Shown here: positions 15,189-25,839 of the stretch, piece after piece
How positions within the stretch are numbered: position 1 is the first letter of the stretch
How the letters are laid out: each line of letters opens with the position of its first letter
Assembly: GCA_903825315.1 (NCBI GenBank)
Contig: CAIKAD010000002.1
Coordinates: forward strand, 1 to 64,000
DNA from: an uncultured Candidatus Peregrinibacteria bacterium
GTDB taxonomy: Bacteria; Patescibacteriota; Gracilibacteria; Peribacterales; Peribacteraceae
Direction: 5' to 3'
DNA length: 64,000 nt
Made by a program: the position numbers and the translations under genes
The notes under the pieces: model-generated
Databases searched by the model: none
Seen by the model: the letters and a program-made list of their open reading frames with translations, nothing else
What the model was told of the DNA's origin: nothing

Positions 15189-16598
15189 TCAGTCCATCAA
15201 CATAGACATGAGACTGCCAGGAAGAGACTCCATTTTGACGTTATCGATGGTTGCGTACTGTTTCTTAATCGATGACGGTATGCTGCTATATCGGGAACGA
15301 ATCGTATTAAGAAGGTCACGGCCATCCGCATAGCGCACACGATGGACCCAGCCGATTTCGTTGCTGTGTATGGCAGGGGAGAAGATCCCTTCCCCAGCCT
15401 GCGCCGATGTAGACTGAAAGTACGGACCCTCCAGCGTCACTTGTCTCCCATCGGATTGCCCGTAGACATTCACGAAAGCTTCAAAATCTTTGGAGTAGGC
15501 TTGAAAGAGAATGTACTGCGGCGTGTCATTCACAAACACAAGGTCCTGATGCTTCGGATAAATGGTTGCATCTATGCCGATGCCGTATTTGGTGTAATAC
15601 GTGACGAAGAGACTGTGATTGGCACGTTCTATAACTGGCAAGCCTGTATTGAGCGCGGCACGGTACACCGTTGTCGCTACCTGACAGATACCTCCCCCAG
15701 GTACGTTAACGAGATCTTTTCCGTTCATGATGGCAAATGCCTGCTCCCAGCCGGGCTCCTTCATGTCATGAACGGCCTTGTTGAACGAAAACTCCCCACC
15801 CGGGGGGATGAGGATGCCATCGATCATATCGCGAAGGCCTTTGCGAACATTGAAAATGCGGCCGTTTCCGGATCCGGCAAAGTTAGAACGTCCTGTAGCC
15901 AGAAGTGTAAGCGGACCCAGATCCATGCCTGTGTTGTTGATGATTTTTCCCGGTGTTGCCGTGACGGGGAGAATCAGCCCGCTCTGCGACGAGAGAAGCG
16001 CTGTACGGATGAGGCCGGACGCAAGCTGTGCATCTATAACATGTCCCGGCTCCGCCACGCTGTCCGCAGTGACTCGAACGACGCCATATTGCTCCCGTGT
16101 GGACTGGAGAACCGCATCATGCGGAGGAGTAATGCCAGAAGGAAAACCAGTTTGGATATACGAAGCAATCAATCCTTCCTGTATCTCAAAGCTGAATGGC
16201 CCTTTGTCCCATAGCGGCTGAACCCAGTACGGATACGCGGAGAGGGAAACATTCCATGGTTCAAAAGTCATCCCGTCATCGGCAGTCCAGGAAACGGAAA
16301 CCGACTGGCGCAGCAACCGGTCGCGCTCACGGAGCGCTCGTTCACAGTCTTGTACGGAGACTTTCTTGTGGTACCCCGTACGCAGGCGCTTCTGTAATCG
16401 CACCACCCGCAACGGAGTGCCGTCTGGCACCTTCGTCGTTTCATACTCCGTCAGTCCTGCGCTAGCCTGTATTACAGTTTGCCCGTTCCCCAGGGCCATC
16501 CACCCGCAAGACAGGAAAAGGGCTAGAGCAACTTCAATAGTTCCTCGATGGAGTCGAATTTTATGACCAATTCGGCGTTTGTAAGTTCTTTTTTTCAT
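15189..16598 (-). CDS. VanW family cell-wall/surface protein
   Basis: The 469-residue protein starts with a basic N-terminus (MKKRTYKRRIGHK) and one hydrophobic segment (EVALALFLSCGWMALGNG, about residues 23-42) that should anchor or export it. The C-terminal half holds the VanW signature: FSFNKAVHDMKEPGWEQAF, then NVPGGGICQVATTVYRAALN and LPVIERANHSLFVTYY. VanW domains occur in wall-associated proteins of many bacteria; their reaction is not established. The N-terminal half probably contains peptidoglycan-binding-4-like repeats, but I am less sure. ATG 16598 was chosen; a TTG at 16610 lies at the expected transcription start of a strong promoter. Confidence 0.85.
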   Translation of the reverse strand: MKKRTYKRRIGHKIRLHRGTIEVALALFLSCGWMALGNGQTVIQASAGLTEYETTKVPDGTPLRVVRLQKRLRTGYHKKVSVQDCERALRERDRLLRQSVSVSWTADDGMTFEPWNVSLSAYPYWVQPLWDKGPFSFEIQEGLIASYIQTGFPSGITPPHDAVLQSTREQYGVVRVTADSVAEPGHVIDAQLASGLIRTALLSSQSGLILPVTATPGKIINNTGMDLGPLTLLATGRSNFAGSGNGRIFNVRKGLRDMIDGILIPPGGEFSFNKAVHDMKEPGWEQAFAIMNGKDLVNVPGGGICQVATTVYRAALNTGLPVIERANHSLFVTYYTKYGIGIDATIYPKHQDLVFVNDTPQYILFQAYSKDFEAFVNVYGQSDGRQVTLEGPYFQSTSAQAGEGIFSPAIHSNEIGWVHRVRYADGRDLLNTIRSRYSSIPSSIKKQYATIDNVKMESLPGSLMSMLMD

Positions 16599-16616
16599 GT
16601 GTATGTTCAACTGTGT

Positions 16617-16645
16617 ATTATACTACTATTTAGTATATTCGTCAA
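16617..16645 (-). promoter_or_regulatory. Strong promoter of the VanW gene
   Basis: On the minus strand: TTGACG, exactly 17 bp, TATAAT. The predicted start of transcription is near 16610, giving a leader of about 12 bases before ATG 16598. Confidence 0.8.
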
Positions 16646-16672
16646 ATATTGCAGTCATCCTACTCCGCCTTT

Positions 16673-17452
16673 TCACTTTCCTGTTCGGGAGCCGCACAAC
16701 CCTTCTTTTACAACCGTAGAAGCTGGTAGCCGGAAGACAATTCTATGCTCATCCGCGTCATTCGGCGCCAATTCCACGGTCCCATCCGTCACGAATTCTC
16801 CTGTAATTACTTCTTCGAGTTCTACAGTTCCATTGATCGTTTTGGCGAGATCATGAGCCATAGACAGCATGAGGCCGGGAATCCCTCCCACCATTGTTTC
16901 CCCTCCTTCCCCGGTTTCCGATGCTTCATGATGATGGAGGACTGGCAGGAGGAAGGATGATCGGAACGCACAGCTCAGTACACCATCCTGTGAGGAAATT
17001 TCGATGAGCACCATGGGGCTCGTTTCTTGGTCATAATCGACAAAGATCGTAAAGATATCCTTGAAGATGGTTTCCACAATTTGCCGGTCACCCATAAAGT
17101 GCAGATGCGGACAGTGAATGTGAACCTTGAGTGCTGCAGGGATGCCCCATGCTTCCCGCCTCGAGAGGATATCGCCAATACAAAGTTCTTCCCGCCTCTT
17201 GAGGTGCTGCCCCTCCTCCACCTTTGCAATCAGAAGCATGGACTCCAGCGCCGTAGAGAGCATGATAACGTTTCCGTGGATACGTTCCACCAGAGACTGC
17301 TGACGCAGTGACAGCGACTGTGGCGCTTCCTTCTTGAGACGTCCGCACGCCCATCGGATGGTCGTAAGAGGACTGCGCAGCCCGTGGCTCTCAAGGAAGA
17401 GAACCTTCATGCGCTCCTGTGCCGGCTGTGTGGCGACTTGCGGCTTTTTCAT
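16673..17452 (-). CDS. Soluble histidine kinase, divergent
   Basis: The 259-residue protein lacks membrane helices and a sensor domain. It begins almost directly with a HisKA-like dimerisation box: FLESHGLRSPLTTIRWACGRL, with His23 as the probable phosphorylation site (canonical form SHELRTPL). The C-terminal half should be the HATPase domain. There is a G2-like stretch (GGIPGLMLSMAHDLAKTING) and a final beta strand IVFRLPAS, but I see no clear N-box, so ATP binding may be altered. It lies 7 bases downstream of a stand-alone receiver gene, so the pair should form a two-component module. How it senses a signal is unknown. Confidence 0.78.
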   Translation of the reverse strand: MKKPQVATQPAQERMKVLFLESHGLRSPLTTIRWACGRLKKEAPQSLSLRQQSLVERIHGNVIMLSTALESMLLIAKVEEGQHLKRREELCIGDILSRREAWGIPAALKVHIHCPHLHFMGDRQIVETIFKDIFTIFVDYDQETSPMVLIEISSQDGVLSCAFRSSFLLPVLHHHEASETGEGGETMVGGIPGLMLSMAHDLAKTINGTVELEEVITGEFVTDGTVELAPNDADEHRIVFRLPASTVVKEGLCGSRTGK

Positions 17453-17459
17453 ACGGATA

Positions 17460-17819
17460 TCAAAAATATTTCTGGAGCTTCACCCACAAGTCCTCCTCAT
17501 CCATATCGCTCTTGATGATGTAATCCTTAGCCCCCAACTTCATGCATTTCTCACTGTCGAGATAATCACTAAGGTTGGAGAGAATAACGACGGGAAACGT
17601 GTAGGCGCGCTCGCGGATGTGGCTGAGAACGGAATACCCGTCCCGCTTTGGCATGAGAAGATCCAAGAGAAGAAGCTGCGGCTGTTCCTTTTCCAGAATT
17701 GTAATAGCTTCCTCTCCATTGGAAGCTTCGCTCACTTCCACGCCATGCTCCTGAAGTGAAAGGCGAATCGTTTCGCGGAGAAAGGCATTATCTTCGACAA
17801 GGAGTACGGATTTTGGCAT
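17460..17819 (-). CDS. Stand-alone response regulator receiver (CheY-like)
   Basis: The 119-residue product is a single receiver domain. The acidic pocket is E9-D10 in VLLVEDNAFLRE, the phosphoacceptor is Asp53 in LLLLDLLMPKRDGYS, Ser81 takes the Thr/Ser position in VVILSNLS, and Lys103 lies in YIIKSD. There is no output domain, so it signals through protein contacts. The ATG at 17819 follows ATTCCCCCTTCATGC; a 35-residue upstream extension looks non-coding. It is the first gene of a pair with the histidine kinase at 16673 (7-base gap). Its target is not evident. Confidence 0.93.
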   Translation of the reverse strand: MPKSVLLVEDNAFLRETIRLSLQEHGVEVSEASNGEEAITILEKEQPQLLLLDLLMPKRDGYSVLSHIRERAYTFPVVILSNLSDYLDSEKCMKLGAKDYIIKSDMDEEDLWVKLQKYF

Positions 17820-17963
17820 GCATGAAGGGGGAATCTTGCAGCTTGACACTATACACTCCATCGATGCAGTTCCAACGTCTTTCGGTTCGTTTTTCATTCC
17901 CTCAAATGAAGCACCCGAAGGCATTTCCTGTCTTACGGACCTATTTCAGCTCCGCGGATTCCT

Positions 17964-18578
17964 TTACGCCTTCAACTTTGTCCGTTCTTCTTCCACCCAC
18001 TTCTTTAATGTCTGGAGAAACTTCTTGCGTCGCAACTGCTCTTCCTCCGGCAAAGAAGTCACGAGACGTTTCTTATGGTCATCGATGGGAGGCTCGACTT
18101 CAAAAGTTTCTAGAACGGAAACGGGCAGGGGAATGTCTGACACACCGTCCCAGTCATGGACAGGGAACCCAAGCGCAAGGAGCGCCTTATCGTACGTCGC
18201 ATCAACAGTCACCCAAACATCGCCAACCTTTACTTTTAGAAAATCATGAAAACCCGTGAGAGGCTTCCCACGAAAATCCTCGAGGGCCTCCGGCCAGGGA
18301 TCGATTGGTAACTTCCCCAGGTCATGACGCGCCCAGTGCTCCTGCACTTCGTACCCCAGCGACGTGAGCACGAGCTTGAGAAGCATATGCTTTCCCTTTG
18401 CCGTACCCCGGTTCCGCTCTATCACCAATAGTGGACTGGGTGAATTGGGGCTTCCGTATGGGATCTCCCTGATGGATACGTAGGCGCCAATGAGCCGCTC
18501 TCTGTCTGTAAGGTTCTCGATATCCGCGACGAGCTGTTGGAACTGCGCTGTCGGATCACTCTCTGGCATGCAGCCCAT
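17964..18578 (-). CDS. Transglutaminase-like fold protein, probably without the catalytic Cys
   Basis: The 204-residue protein is soluble. Its middle resembles the transglutaminase/papain-like core: RNRGTAKGKHMLLKLVLTSL aligns with the block that normally holds the nucleophilic Cys (RGTCxxKAxLL), and GFHDFLKVKVGDVWVTVDAT aligns with the His and Asp blocks. The His (GFHDF) and Asp (VDAT) appear kept, but Ala replaces Cys, so it may be a non-enzymatic binder. The family call is by eye and moderate. The C-terminus is a charged helix (LQTLKKWVEEERTK). Start ATG 18578 follows TTTTCGTTCTGTCCATTATC; ATG 18569 is also possible. It is divergent from otsAB. Confidence 0.55.
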   Translation of the reverse strand: MGCMPESDPTAQFQQLVADIENLTDRERLIGAYVSIREIPYGSPNSPSPLLVIERNRGTAKGKHMLLKLVLTSLGYEVQEHWARHDLGKLPIDPWPEALEDFRGKPLTGFHDFLKVKVGDVWVTVDATYDKALLALGFPVHDWDGVSDIPLPVSVLETFEVEPPIDDHKKRLVTSLPEEEQLRRKKFLQTLKKWVEEERTKLKA

Positions 18579-18741
18579 GATAATGGACAGAACGAAAAGG
18601 TGCCAGTAGAAGTCTACTATTTCTCATTATGGCTTGTCTTGCTCTTCCATTCCTCCTTCCGCTCACACCGCGTCTGCTTTCACTAAAAACACCGGAATTC
18701 TCGTCTTGAATCATCCCTTTTGCTAGTCTTCTCCTTTCCGC

Positions 18742-20949
18742 ATGAATGAACGCAAAGTGAGAGCGACGCCCAGCCTCTTCCTGGTCAGCAACCGTCTCCC
18801 CGTGACAGTGGAACGGCGACGTGGAGGGATACAGCTGGTTGAGAGTATCGGCGGTGTCGCCACAGGCCTCCAGCAATTTCAAGAAAGTATGGAAAGCCAA
18901 TGGATCGGCTGGCCGGGCATCGCCCGTGAACGCCTTTCGACACGCGAACGCCTGGCGGTTGCCCGAAAACTACGGGATTCCTACCAAAGTATTCCTGTCT
19001 ATCTCAGACACGAGGAAATCGAAGGGTACTACAACGGGTTCTGCAATAGCACCATCTGGCCGCTCTTCCACTACTTTCCACAACATGCGCGCTTCCATGA
19101 GCAGGAATGGGAGATGTTCCGTAAGGTCAACGAGCGATTTGCTCGGGAGGTGCTCCGCCACATAACAGAAGAGGACACTGTTTGGGTCCACGATTTCCAC
19201 CTGTTCCTGCTGCCACAGATGCTGCGTAAAGCACTCCCGCGACTCTCCATCGGCTTCTTCCTTCACATCCCTTTTCCCTCATTTGAAATCCTCCGTCAGT
19301 TTCCCTGGCGTGAGCAGATTCTTACGGGTATCGCCGGCGCAGACCTTGTGGGTTTTCATACGTACGACGACGTGCTGCACTTTCTCCGGAGTATGGAACG
19401 AACGCTTGGATTGGAGCATGAGGTGGGACGCATCGCACTGGACGAGCGGATCGTGCGCGTGGATGCGTTTCCGCTGGGGATCGACTTTGAGCATTTCGTC
19501 AACCAGGCACGGGACAAATCCTCGCAGCAAGCTGTCCGTACGCTGCAGAGGCAGTTTGGAGAGCGCCGCATCATTCTCTCCATCGACCGGCTGGATTATA
19601 CGAAAGGAATTACGCAGCGACTCCATGCCTTCCGCGACCTCCTCCAGCGTTTCCCGCAGTACCGAAACAAGGTATCCCTTCTCCTAGTCGTACCGCCGTC
19701 CCGCACCAAAGTGCAGGAATACCGCCGCATGCGGGAGGAGATCGACACCCTCGTGGGAAGCATTAACGGAATGTTCGGCACTCTTCAGTGGACGCCCGTC
19801 CGTTATCTTTCACGAACGCTCGACTTCCGCCAGCTTGTGAACCTGTACTCCTTTGCAGATATCGCCCTCGTCACACCCCTGCGTGACGGCATGAACCTCA
19901 TCTCCAAGGAGTTCCTCGCCTGCAAACTCGGCAATCGCGGCGTGCTTGTGCTCAGCGAAATGGCAGGTGCCGCCAAGGAACTGAGCGAAGCAATATTAGT
20001 CAATCCTGTGCACCGGGAAAGCATGGTCCGCGGGCTCCTCCAGGCACTGCGCATGCCTGTACGCGAGCAGCGCAAACGCAACCGCATTATGCGATCCTCC
20101 CTCAAGCGGCGGACACTACAGTGGTGGGGAACGCGCTTTCTTGCGGAGCTGCGCAAAACCAAGAGCATGCAAACGACACTTTCCGCCACGTTCTTGCGCG
20201 GCCCTGCAAGGGCCGACGTGATCCGCTCGTTCCGCGAAGCGAATAAACGCTTACTGTTCCTCGACTACGACGGGACACTCTCGGCATTCCGGCCCAAGCC
20301 CGAACAAGCCAAACCCACGGCCCGCGTCCTCACGCTCCTCCGCAACCTTTCAGAATTGAGCACCGTCGTGCTTTCCACGGGACGAACCCGCCCCGTGCTG
20401 GAACGATGGTTCGGGCATCTTCCCATCGGCTACATCGCCGAGCATGGCAACTGGGTTCTTAAGCGGGGAGGGAAGTGGCGGCAGCTTCTCGTCGAGACTT
20501 CGGACTGGAAACCTGCCATCCGCGACATACTGGAACAATACGTGGACATCACGCCGGGATCGTTTATCGAAGAGAAGGAGAATTCTCTGGCCTGGCACTG
20601 CCGGCAGGTGGACACCGAACTTATCGCGGCACGCACACCGGATCTCCTCAGCGTCTTGCGCGACATCACCGCAAACTACGGCGTGGACGTTCGGGAAGGG
20701 AAACGCGTGATCGAAGTGAAGACAGCGGGAACGGACAAGGGGAAAGGTGCGCAGGAATGGCTCGATAACAGAGAATGGGATTTTATCCTGGCGGTTGGGG
20801 ATGACTGGACGGATGAGGACCTGTTCCGCGTAATGCCGGCAAACGCTATCACCATCAAAGTGGGACCTGCGCCGTCCATCGCACGATACCGGATTCCCAC
20901 GTACGTGGAATTCCTCTCCTTTCTCGAGGAGTGTATGCAGAAAATGTAG
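18742..20949 (+). CDS. otsAB: Bifunctional trehalose-6-phosphate synthase / trehalose-phosphatase
   Basis: The 735-residue fusion makes trehalose from UDP- or other NDP-glucose and glucose-6-P. Residues about 10-470 are a GT20 synthase: FLVSNRLPVTVERRRGGIQL, VWVHDFHLFLLPQML, SIDRLDYTKGI and DGMNLISKEFLAC carry the donor- and acceptor-binding residues. Residues about 490-735 are a HAD phosphatase: LLFLDYDGTLSAF (nucleophile DxD), VVLSTGRTR, and VGDDWTDEDLFRVM. The fusion allows channelling of trehalose-6-P. The start follows a pyrimidine tract (TCTTCTCCTTTCC). Both domains look intact. A GC-rich hairpin at 20964-20988 follows the stop. Trehalose as osmolyte or surface-glycan precursor is an inference. 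Confidence 0.95.
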   Translation: MNERKVRATPSLFLVSNRLPVTVERRRGGIQLVESIGGVATGLQQFQESMESQWIGWPGIARERLSTRERLAVARKLRDSYQSIPVYLRHEEIEGYYNGFCNSTIWPLFHYFPQHARFHEQEWEMFRKVNERFAREVLRHITEEDTVWVHDFHLFLLPQMLRKALPRLSIGFFLHIPFPSFEILRQFPWREQILTGIAGADLVGFHTYDDVLHFLRSMERTLGLEHEVGRIALDERIVRVDAFPLGIDFEHFVNQARDKSSQQAVRTLQRQFGERRIILSIDRLDYTKGITQRLHAFRDLLQRFPQYRNKVSLLLVVPPSRTKVQEYRRMREEIDTLVGSINGMFGTLQWTPVRYLSRTLDFRQLVNLYSFADIALVTPLRDGMNLISKEFLACKLGNRGVLVLSEMAGAAKELSEAILVNPVHRESMVRGLLQALRMPVREQRKRNRIMRSSLKRRTLQWWGTRFLAELRKTKSMQTTLSATFLRGPARADVIRSFREANKRLLFLDYDGTLSAFRPKPEQAKPTARVLTLLRNLSELSTVVLSTGRTRPVLERWFGHLPIGYIAEHGNWVLKRGGKWRQLLVETSDWKPAIRDILEQYVDITPGSFIEEKENSLAWHCRQVDTELIAARTPDLLSVLRDITANYGVDVREGKRVIEVKTAGTDKGKGAQEWLDNREWDFILAVGDDWTDEDLFRVMPANAITIKVGPAPSIARYRIPTYVEFLSFLEECMQKM

Positions 20950-21342
20950 TGACCACGCGAAAAGGGAGGAGGATGACTGTCTCCTCCCCCTCATTCGCCG
21001 CCTTTCATGACAGGCAAGTACACCTTTCCCGCACTTGCGCTTGGGCGATGTCTGTATTGGGAGCCACTGCGCGTTCAGGAGGCGGAGGGAATTCCGCCAC
21101 GACGCAATGCGCATGGTTCTCATTCCGGCGGGAAAGGATCACGCGCAAAGGTGTCGTTCGTACCGTGCGCAAGAAATGGTGACGGGGCTTTTGCTGATGT
21201 CTTTCATGAAACCTAGGATTTTATAGAAATCACAAATTGACAGTTTACATTCTCAGTTTAGTACCAATGTTCTTCCATTACCCTCCAGAGAGAATTCCCA
21301 ATAGTAACATTCGAAGTAACAATCCGTGAGATACGAGGATCG
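20950..21342. other. Intergenic region of about 390 bases, no gene recognised
   Basis: Apart from the hairpin at 20964-20988 I find no feature I can support. Short open frames occur on both strands, but none has a plausible start context or recognisable sequence. The part to 21190 is GC-rich and the rest AT-rich. Confidence 0.4.
20964..20988 (+). terminator. Hairpin downstream of otsAB
   Basis: GGGAGGAG / CTCCTCCC, a perfect 8-bp stem with loop GATGACTGT, 15 bases after the otsAB stop. It is followed by C-rich rather than T-rich sequence, so it may stabilise the 3' end rather than terminate alone. Confidence 0.5.
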
Positions 21343-21537
21343 TTAATCGGATATGGGCTCAAATAGGGACTCAAATCCTAATCTTCCCTTCTCACGATCT
21401 TCGAGAATATCGAGTGCGCGATCCCGAGCACCCGTTCTGCAGCCCCCAACGACATAATCCATCGCCATTTCTCTGAGTGTTTTAGTACATTCAGATTCCT
21501 CCTGTTCATCGCCGAGTTTTTGCAATTCATCGAACAT
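21343..21537 (-). CDS. Small hypothetical protein
   Basis: A 64-residue acidic, probably helical protein: MFDELQKLGDEQEESECTKT, then LREMAMDYVVGGCRTGARDR and a short tail. It starts at ATG 21537, directly downstream of the tRNA-Ala gene. A longer frame runs through the tRNA and is rejected. No family is recognised and there is no strong start signal, so this is a tentative gene. Confidence 0.4.
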   Translation of the reverse strand: MFDELQKLGDEQEESECTKTLREMAMDYVVGGCRTGARDRALDILEDREKGRLGFESLFEPISD

Positions 21538-21545
21538 ACAATGAT

Positions 21546-21621
21546 TGGTGGAGCTGAGGGGATTTAAACCCCTGACCTCTGCAATGCGAATGCAGCGCTC
21601 TATCAGCTGAGCTACAGCCCC
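21546..21621 (-). tRNA. tRNA-Ala (CGC)
   Basis: The minus strand begins GGGGCTGTAGCTCAGCTGAT and ends TCCACCA, with CCA encoded. The anticodon arm CTGCA-TTCGCAT-TGCAG gives anticodon CGC. The T loop reads TTTAAAT. The acceptor GGGGCTG/CAGCTCC contains a G-U pair near the third position, as usual for alanine tRNAs recognised by AlaRS. Confidence 0.93.
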
Positions 21622-21695
21622 ACTGGGGTGGAAGTAATGGGAGAAGGAACGATCGCGCAGCGTCTTTTCTATCACGCCCCACAAGCGGGGCTAGG

Positions 21696-21710
21696 CAGCT
21701 GAGCTACAGC
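21696..21710 (-). repeat. Duplicated 5' fragment of tRNA-Ala
   Basis: Fifteen bases (CAGCTGAGCTACAGC on the plus strand) are identical to 21604-21618 inside the tRNA-Ala gene. They cover the end of the acceptor arm and the 5' side of the D arm. The rest of a cloverleaf is absent. A perfect GCCCC/GGGGC hairpin stands where the anticodon arm would be. Confidence 0.6.
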
Positions 21711-21821
21711 ACCGTACCAGTTATTTCGCTCCGGCACGGGCCAAGCCCAAACCGAAAGAAGCAAGGAAATTGTACAAATCCCACGGGGAAAATCCACCCC
21801 TAATCTGACTGTAAATGTCCA

Positions 21822-21850
21822 TTGAGATAGGGATAAGACTTGATTACACT
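21822..21850 (+). promoter_or_regulatory. Promoter of tRNA-Phe
   Basis: TTGAGA, 17 bp, TACACT, ending 14 bases before the mature 5' end of tRNA-Phe. Confidence 0.6.
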
Positions 21851-21864
21851 GTCATTACCGTTGT

Positions 21865-21939
21865 GGCCCGGTAGCTCATCGGTAGAGCGCTGCCCTGAAG
21901 AGGCAGGCGTAGCCAGTTCGACTCTGGCCTGGGCCACCA
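21865..21939 (+). tRNA. tRNA-Phe (GAA)
   Basis: Acceptor GGCCCGG pairs with CTGGGCC. The D arm is GCTC...GAGC, and the anticodon arm CTGCC-CTGAAGA-GGCAG gives anticodon GAA. The T arm is GCCAG-TTCGACT-CTGGC. Discriminator A and an encoded CCA end at 21939. The obg stop codon on the other strand begins two bases later. Confidence 0.96.
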
Positions 21940-21940
21940 C

Positions 21941-23779
<1,839 letters not shown>

Positions 23780-23796
23780 GGACCACAGCTATAGGA

Positions 23797-23825
23797 TTGA
23801 CGACTACAAGTTGGCACTCTAAAAT
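23797..23825 (+). promoter_or_regulatory. dnaK promoter, overlapped by CIRCE
   Basis: TTGACG, 17 bp, TAAAAT. The -10 lies inside the CIRCE element, so HrcA binding would block RNA polymerase directly. Confidence 0.8.
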
Positions 23826-23837
23826 AGAGAGTGCCAA
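23811..23837. promoter_or_regulatory. CIRCE element (HrcA operator)
   Basis: TTGGCACTC, 9 bases, GAGTGCCAA: a perfect inverted repeat matching the CIRCE consensus TTAGCACTC-N9-GAGTGCTAA except for one symmetric base per arm. It lies 23 bases upstream of the dnaK ATG. HrcA itself is not in the window. Confidence 0.93.
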
Positions 23838-23860
23838 TTGCATTTTCTTCTCCCTTTCCT

Positions 23861-25777
23861 ATGAGCAAGATTATCGGTATTGACCTTGGAACCACTAACT
23901 CCTGCGTCGCCGTTGTAGAAGGCGGGCAACCGACGGTAATCCACAATGCGGAGGGCAGCAACGTGACGCCTTCCGTTGTGGCATTCAAAGACAGCGAAGT
24001 CCTTGTGGGCATCGCCGCAAAACGACAGGCCGTTACGAATTCAAAGAATACGATCTTCTCCGCCAAGCGGTTCATCGGCCGGCGCTATGAAGAAGTGAAA
24101 TCGGAGTCATCCCACGTGCCCTTCGAAGTGAAGGGAGGAAAGGAGGGAAGGGCCGTGATCGTCGTCAATGGACAGGAAATGCTCCCGCAGGAAGTTTCGG
24201 CAAAGGTTCTGCAGAAATTAAAGAGGGACGCCGAGGCCTTCCTCGGCACCACGGTTACCAAGGCCGTCATTACCGTTCCGGCTTACTTTGACGACTCCCA
24301 GCGCCAGGCAACCAAGGATGCGGGACAAATTGCCGGTCTGGAAGTGGTCCGTATCATTAACGAACCGACCGCAGCCGCGCTTGCCTACGGCCTTGATAAG
24401 GAAAACAAGTCGCAGAAGATCATAGTCTACGACCTGGGTGGAGGGACGTTTGACGTATCTGTCCTGGAACTTGGCGACGGCGTATTTGAAGTGATCGCCA
24501 CCAACGGCGACACACATCTGGGCGGTGACGACTTTGACCAGGTGGTGATGGAGTGGCTTATCGAAGAGTTTAAAAAGGACCAGGGGATTGATCTGAAGAA
24601 TGACAAGATTGCCATCCAGCGTCTCCGCGAGGCTGCGGAAAAAGCGAAAATCGAATTGTCATCGTCCACTGAGACGGAAATTAACCTGCCGTTCATTACG
24701 GCGGACGCGTCCGGCCCCAAGCATCTGAACATCAAGCTTACGCGCTCCAGGCTGGAATCCCTTGTTTCTGACCTCATTCAACGGACAGTAAAGCCGTGCG
24801 AGAACGCGCTGAAAGATGCAGGTCTAAGTAAGAAGGACATAGACGAAATCGTTCTCGTCGGCGGAATGACCCGTATGCCTGCCGTTGTCGCCAAAGCCAA
24901 GGAGCTCTTCGGTAAGGATCCGCACCAAGGCGTAAACCCGGATGAAGTTGTGGCCGTGGGAGCCGCTATCCAGGGCGGCGTGATCGGCGGCGACATCCAT
25001 AAGGACATCGTTCTGGTCGACGTGACGCCTTTGTCCCTCGGCATCGAGACGTTGGGCGGCGTGGCAACGAAACTGATCGAACGTAATTCCAAAATTCCCA
25101 CCAGCAAAGCGCAGATCTTCTCCACCGCCGCGGACAATCAAACCTCCGTCGAAATTCACGTGGTCCAGGGTGAACGCGAGCTTGCGCGGGACAACAAGTC
25201 CCTCGGCCGTTTTATTTTGGACGGCATCCTTGCCGCGCCGCGCGGAATGCCGCAAGTGGAGGTGACCTTCGACATCGACACGAATGGAATCCTGAGCGTG
25301 AAGGCAAAAGATAAAGGTACGGGCAAGGAGCAACACATCACCATTCAGGGATCTACCGGACTCTCCAAGGATGAAGTGGAAAGAATGCAGAAAGACGCCG
25401 AACTGCACGCGGAAGAGGATAAGAAGAAGCGTGAGCTCATCGATCTCAAGAACCAGGGTGACGCGCTCATCTTTACGCTCGAGAAGCAGTTGCGCGAGCA
25501 CGACGCCAAGATTCCCGACAACGTGAAGAAGAACGTCAACGAGAAGATGAATACGCTCCGTGATCTCCTCAAGCAGGAAGATGCTTCACTCGACCAGATC
25601 AAGAAAGCGACTGAGGAATTGGGAACCGCTGCCCAGGAAATTGGGAAGGTTGTGTATGAGGCTGCCCAAAAGTCATCCGCGGAAGGAGACAAGAAAGAAG
25701 GTGGCGAGAAGAAACAGGACGATGTCGTCGATGCGGAGGTTGTGGATGACAACGAGAAGGGAAAGAAGAAGAAATGA
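23861..25777 (+). CDS. dnaK: Chaperone DnaK (Hsp70)
   Basis: The 638-residue protein is a full-length Hsp70. It has the N-terminal ATPase lobe motifs [53 protein letters not shown] and [13 protein letters not shown], then the substrate-binding domain ([16 protein letters not shown]) and a helical lid. The C-terminal tail is acidic/lysine-rich (VVDAEVVDD...KKKK), ending in an unusual run of lysines rather than EEVD-like residues. ATG 23861 follows TTTTCTTCTCCCTTTCCT. Control by HrcA through CIRCE is strongly indicated. grpE and dnaJ, often adjacent, are not here. Confidence 0.98.
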   Translation: MSKIIGIDLGTTNSCVAVVEGGQPTVIHNAEGSNVTPSVVAFKDSEVLVGIAAKRQAVTNSKNTIFSAKRFIGRRYEEVKSESSHVPFEVKGGKEGRAVIVVNGQEMLPQEVSAKVLQKLKRDAEAFLGTTVTKAVITVPAYFDDSQRQATKDAGQIAGLEVVRIINEPTAAALAYGLDKENKSQKIIVYDLGGGTFDVSVLELGDGVFEVIATNGDTHLGGDDFDQVVMEWLIEEFKKDQGIDLKNDKIAIQRLREAAEKAKIELSSSTETEINLPFITADASGPKHLNIKLTRSRLESLVSDLIQRTVKPCENALKDAGLSKKDIDEIVLVGGMTRMPAVVAKAKELFGKDPHQGVNPDEVVAVGAAIQGGVIGGDIHKDIVLVDVTPLSLGIETLGGVATKLIERNSKIPTSKAQIFSTAADNQTSVEIHVVQGERELARDNKSLGRFILDGILAAPRGMPQVEVTFDIDTNGILSVKAKDKGTGKEQHITIQGSTGLSKDEVERMQKDAELHAEEDKKKRELIDLKNQGDALIFTLEKQLREHDAKIPDNVKKNVNEKMNTLRDLLKQEDASLDQIKKATEELGTAAQEIGKVVYEAAQKSSAEGDKKEGGEKKQDDVVDAEVVDDNEKGKKKK

Positions 25778-25782
25778 CACTG

Positions 25783-25824
25783 TCCGCCCCTCCTCGCTCA
25801 CTGCGGTGAGCTACGGGGGGCGGA
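25783..25824 (+). terminator. Terminator of dnaK
   Basis: A nested hairpin starts 5 bases after the stop: outer arms TCCGCCCC / GGGGCGGA and inner arms GCTCAC / GTGAGC around TGCG. It is followed by TATTTCC, a weak T-run. Confidence 0.7.
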
Positions 25825-25839
25825 TATTTCCTGTGGTCG

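Noticed and set aside
20991-21234. Several short frames after otsAB that could be a small protein
   Set aside because: None has a leaderless -10 or pyrimidine tract, and the sequences are unlike any family; frames on both strands overlap each other.
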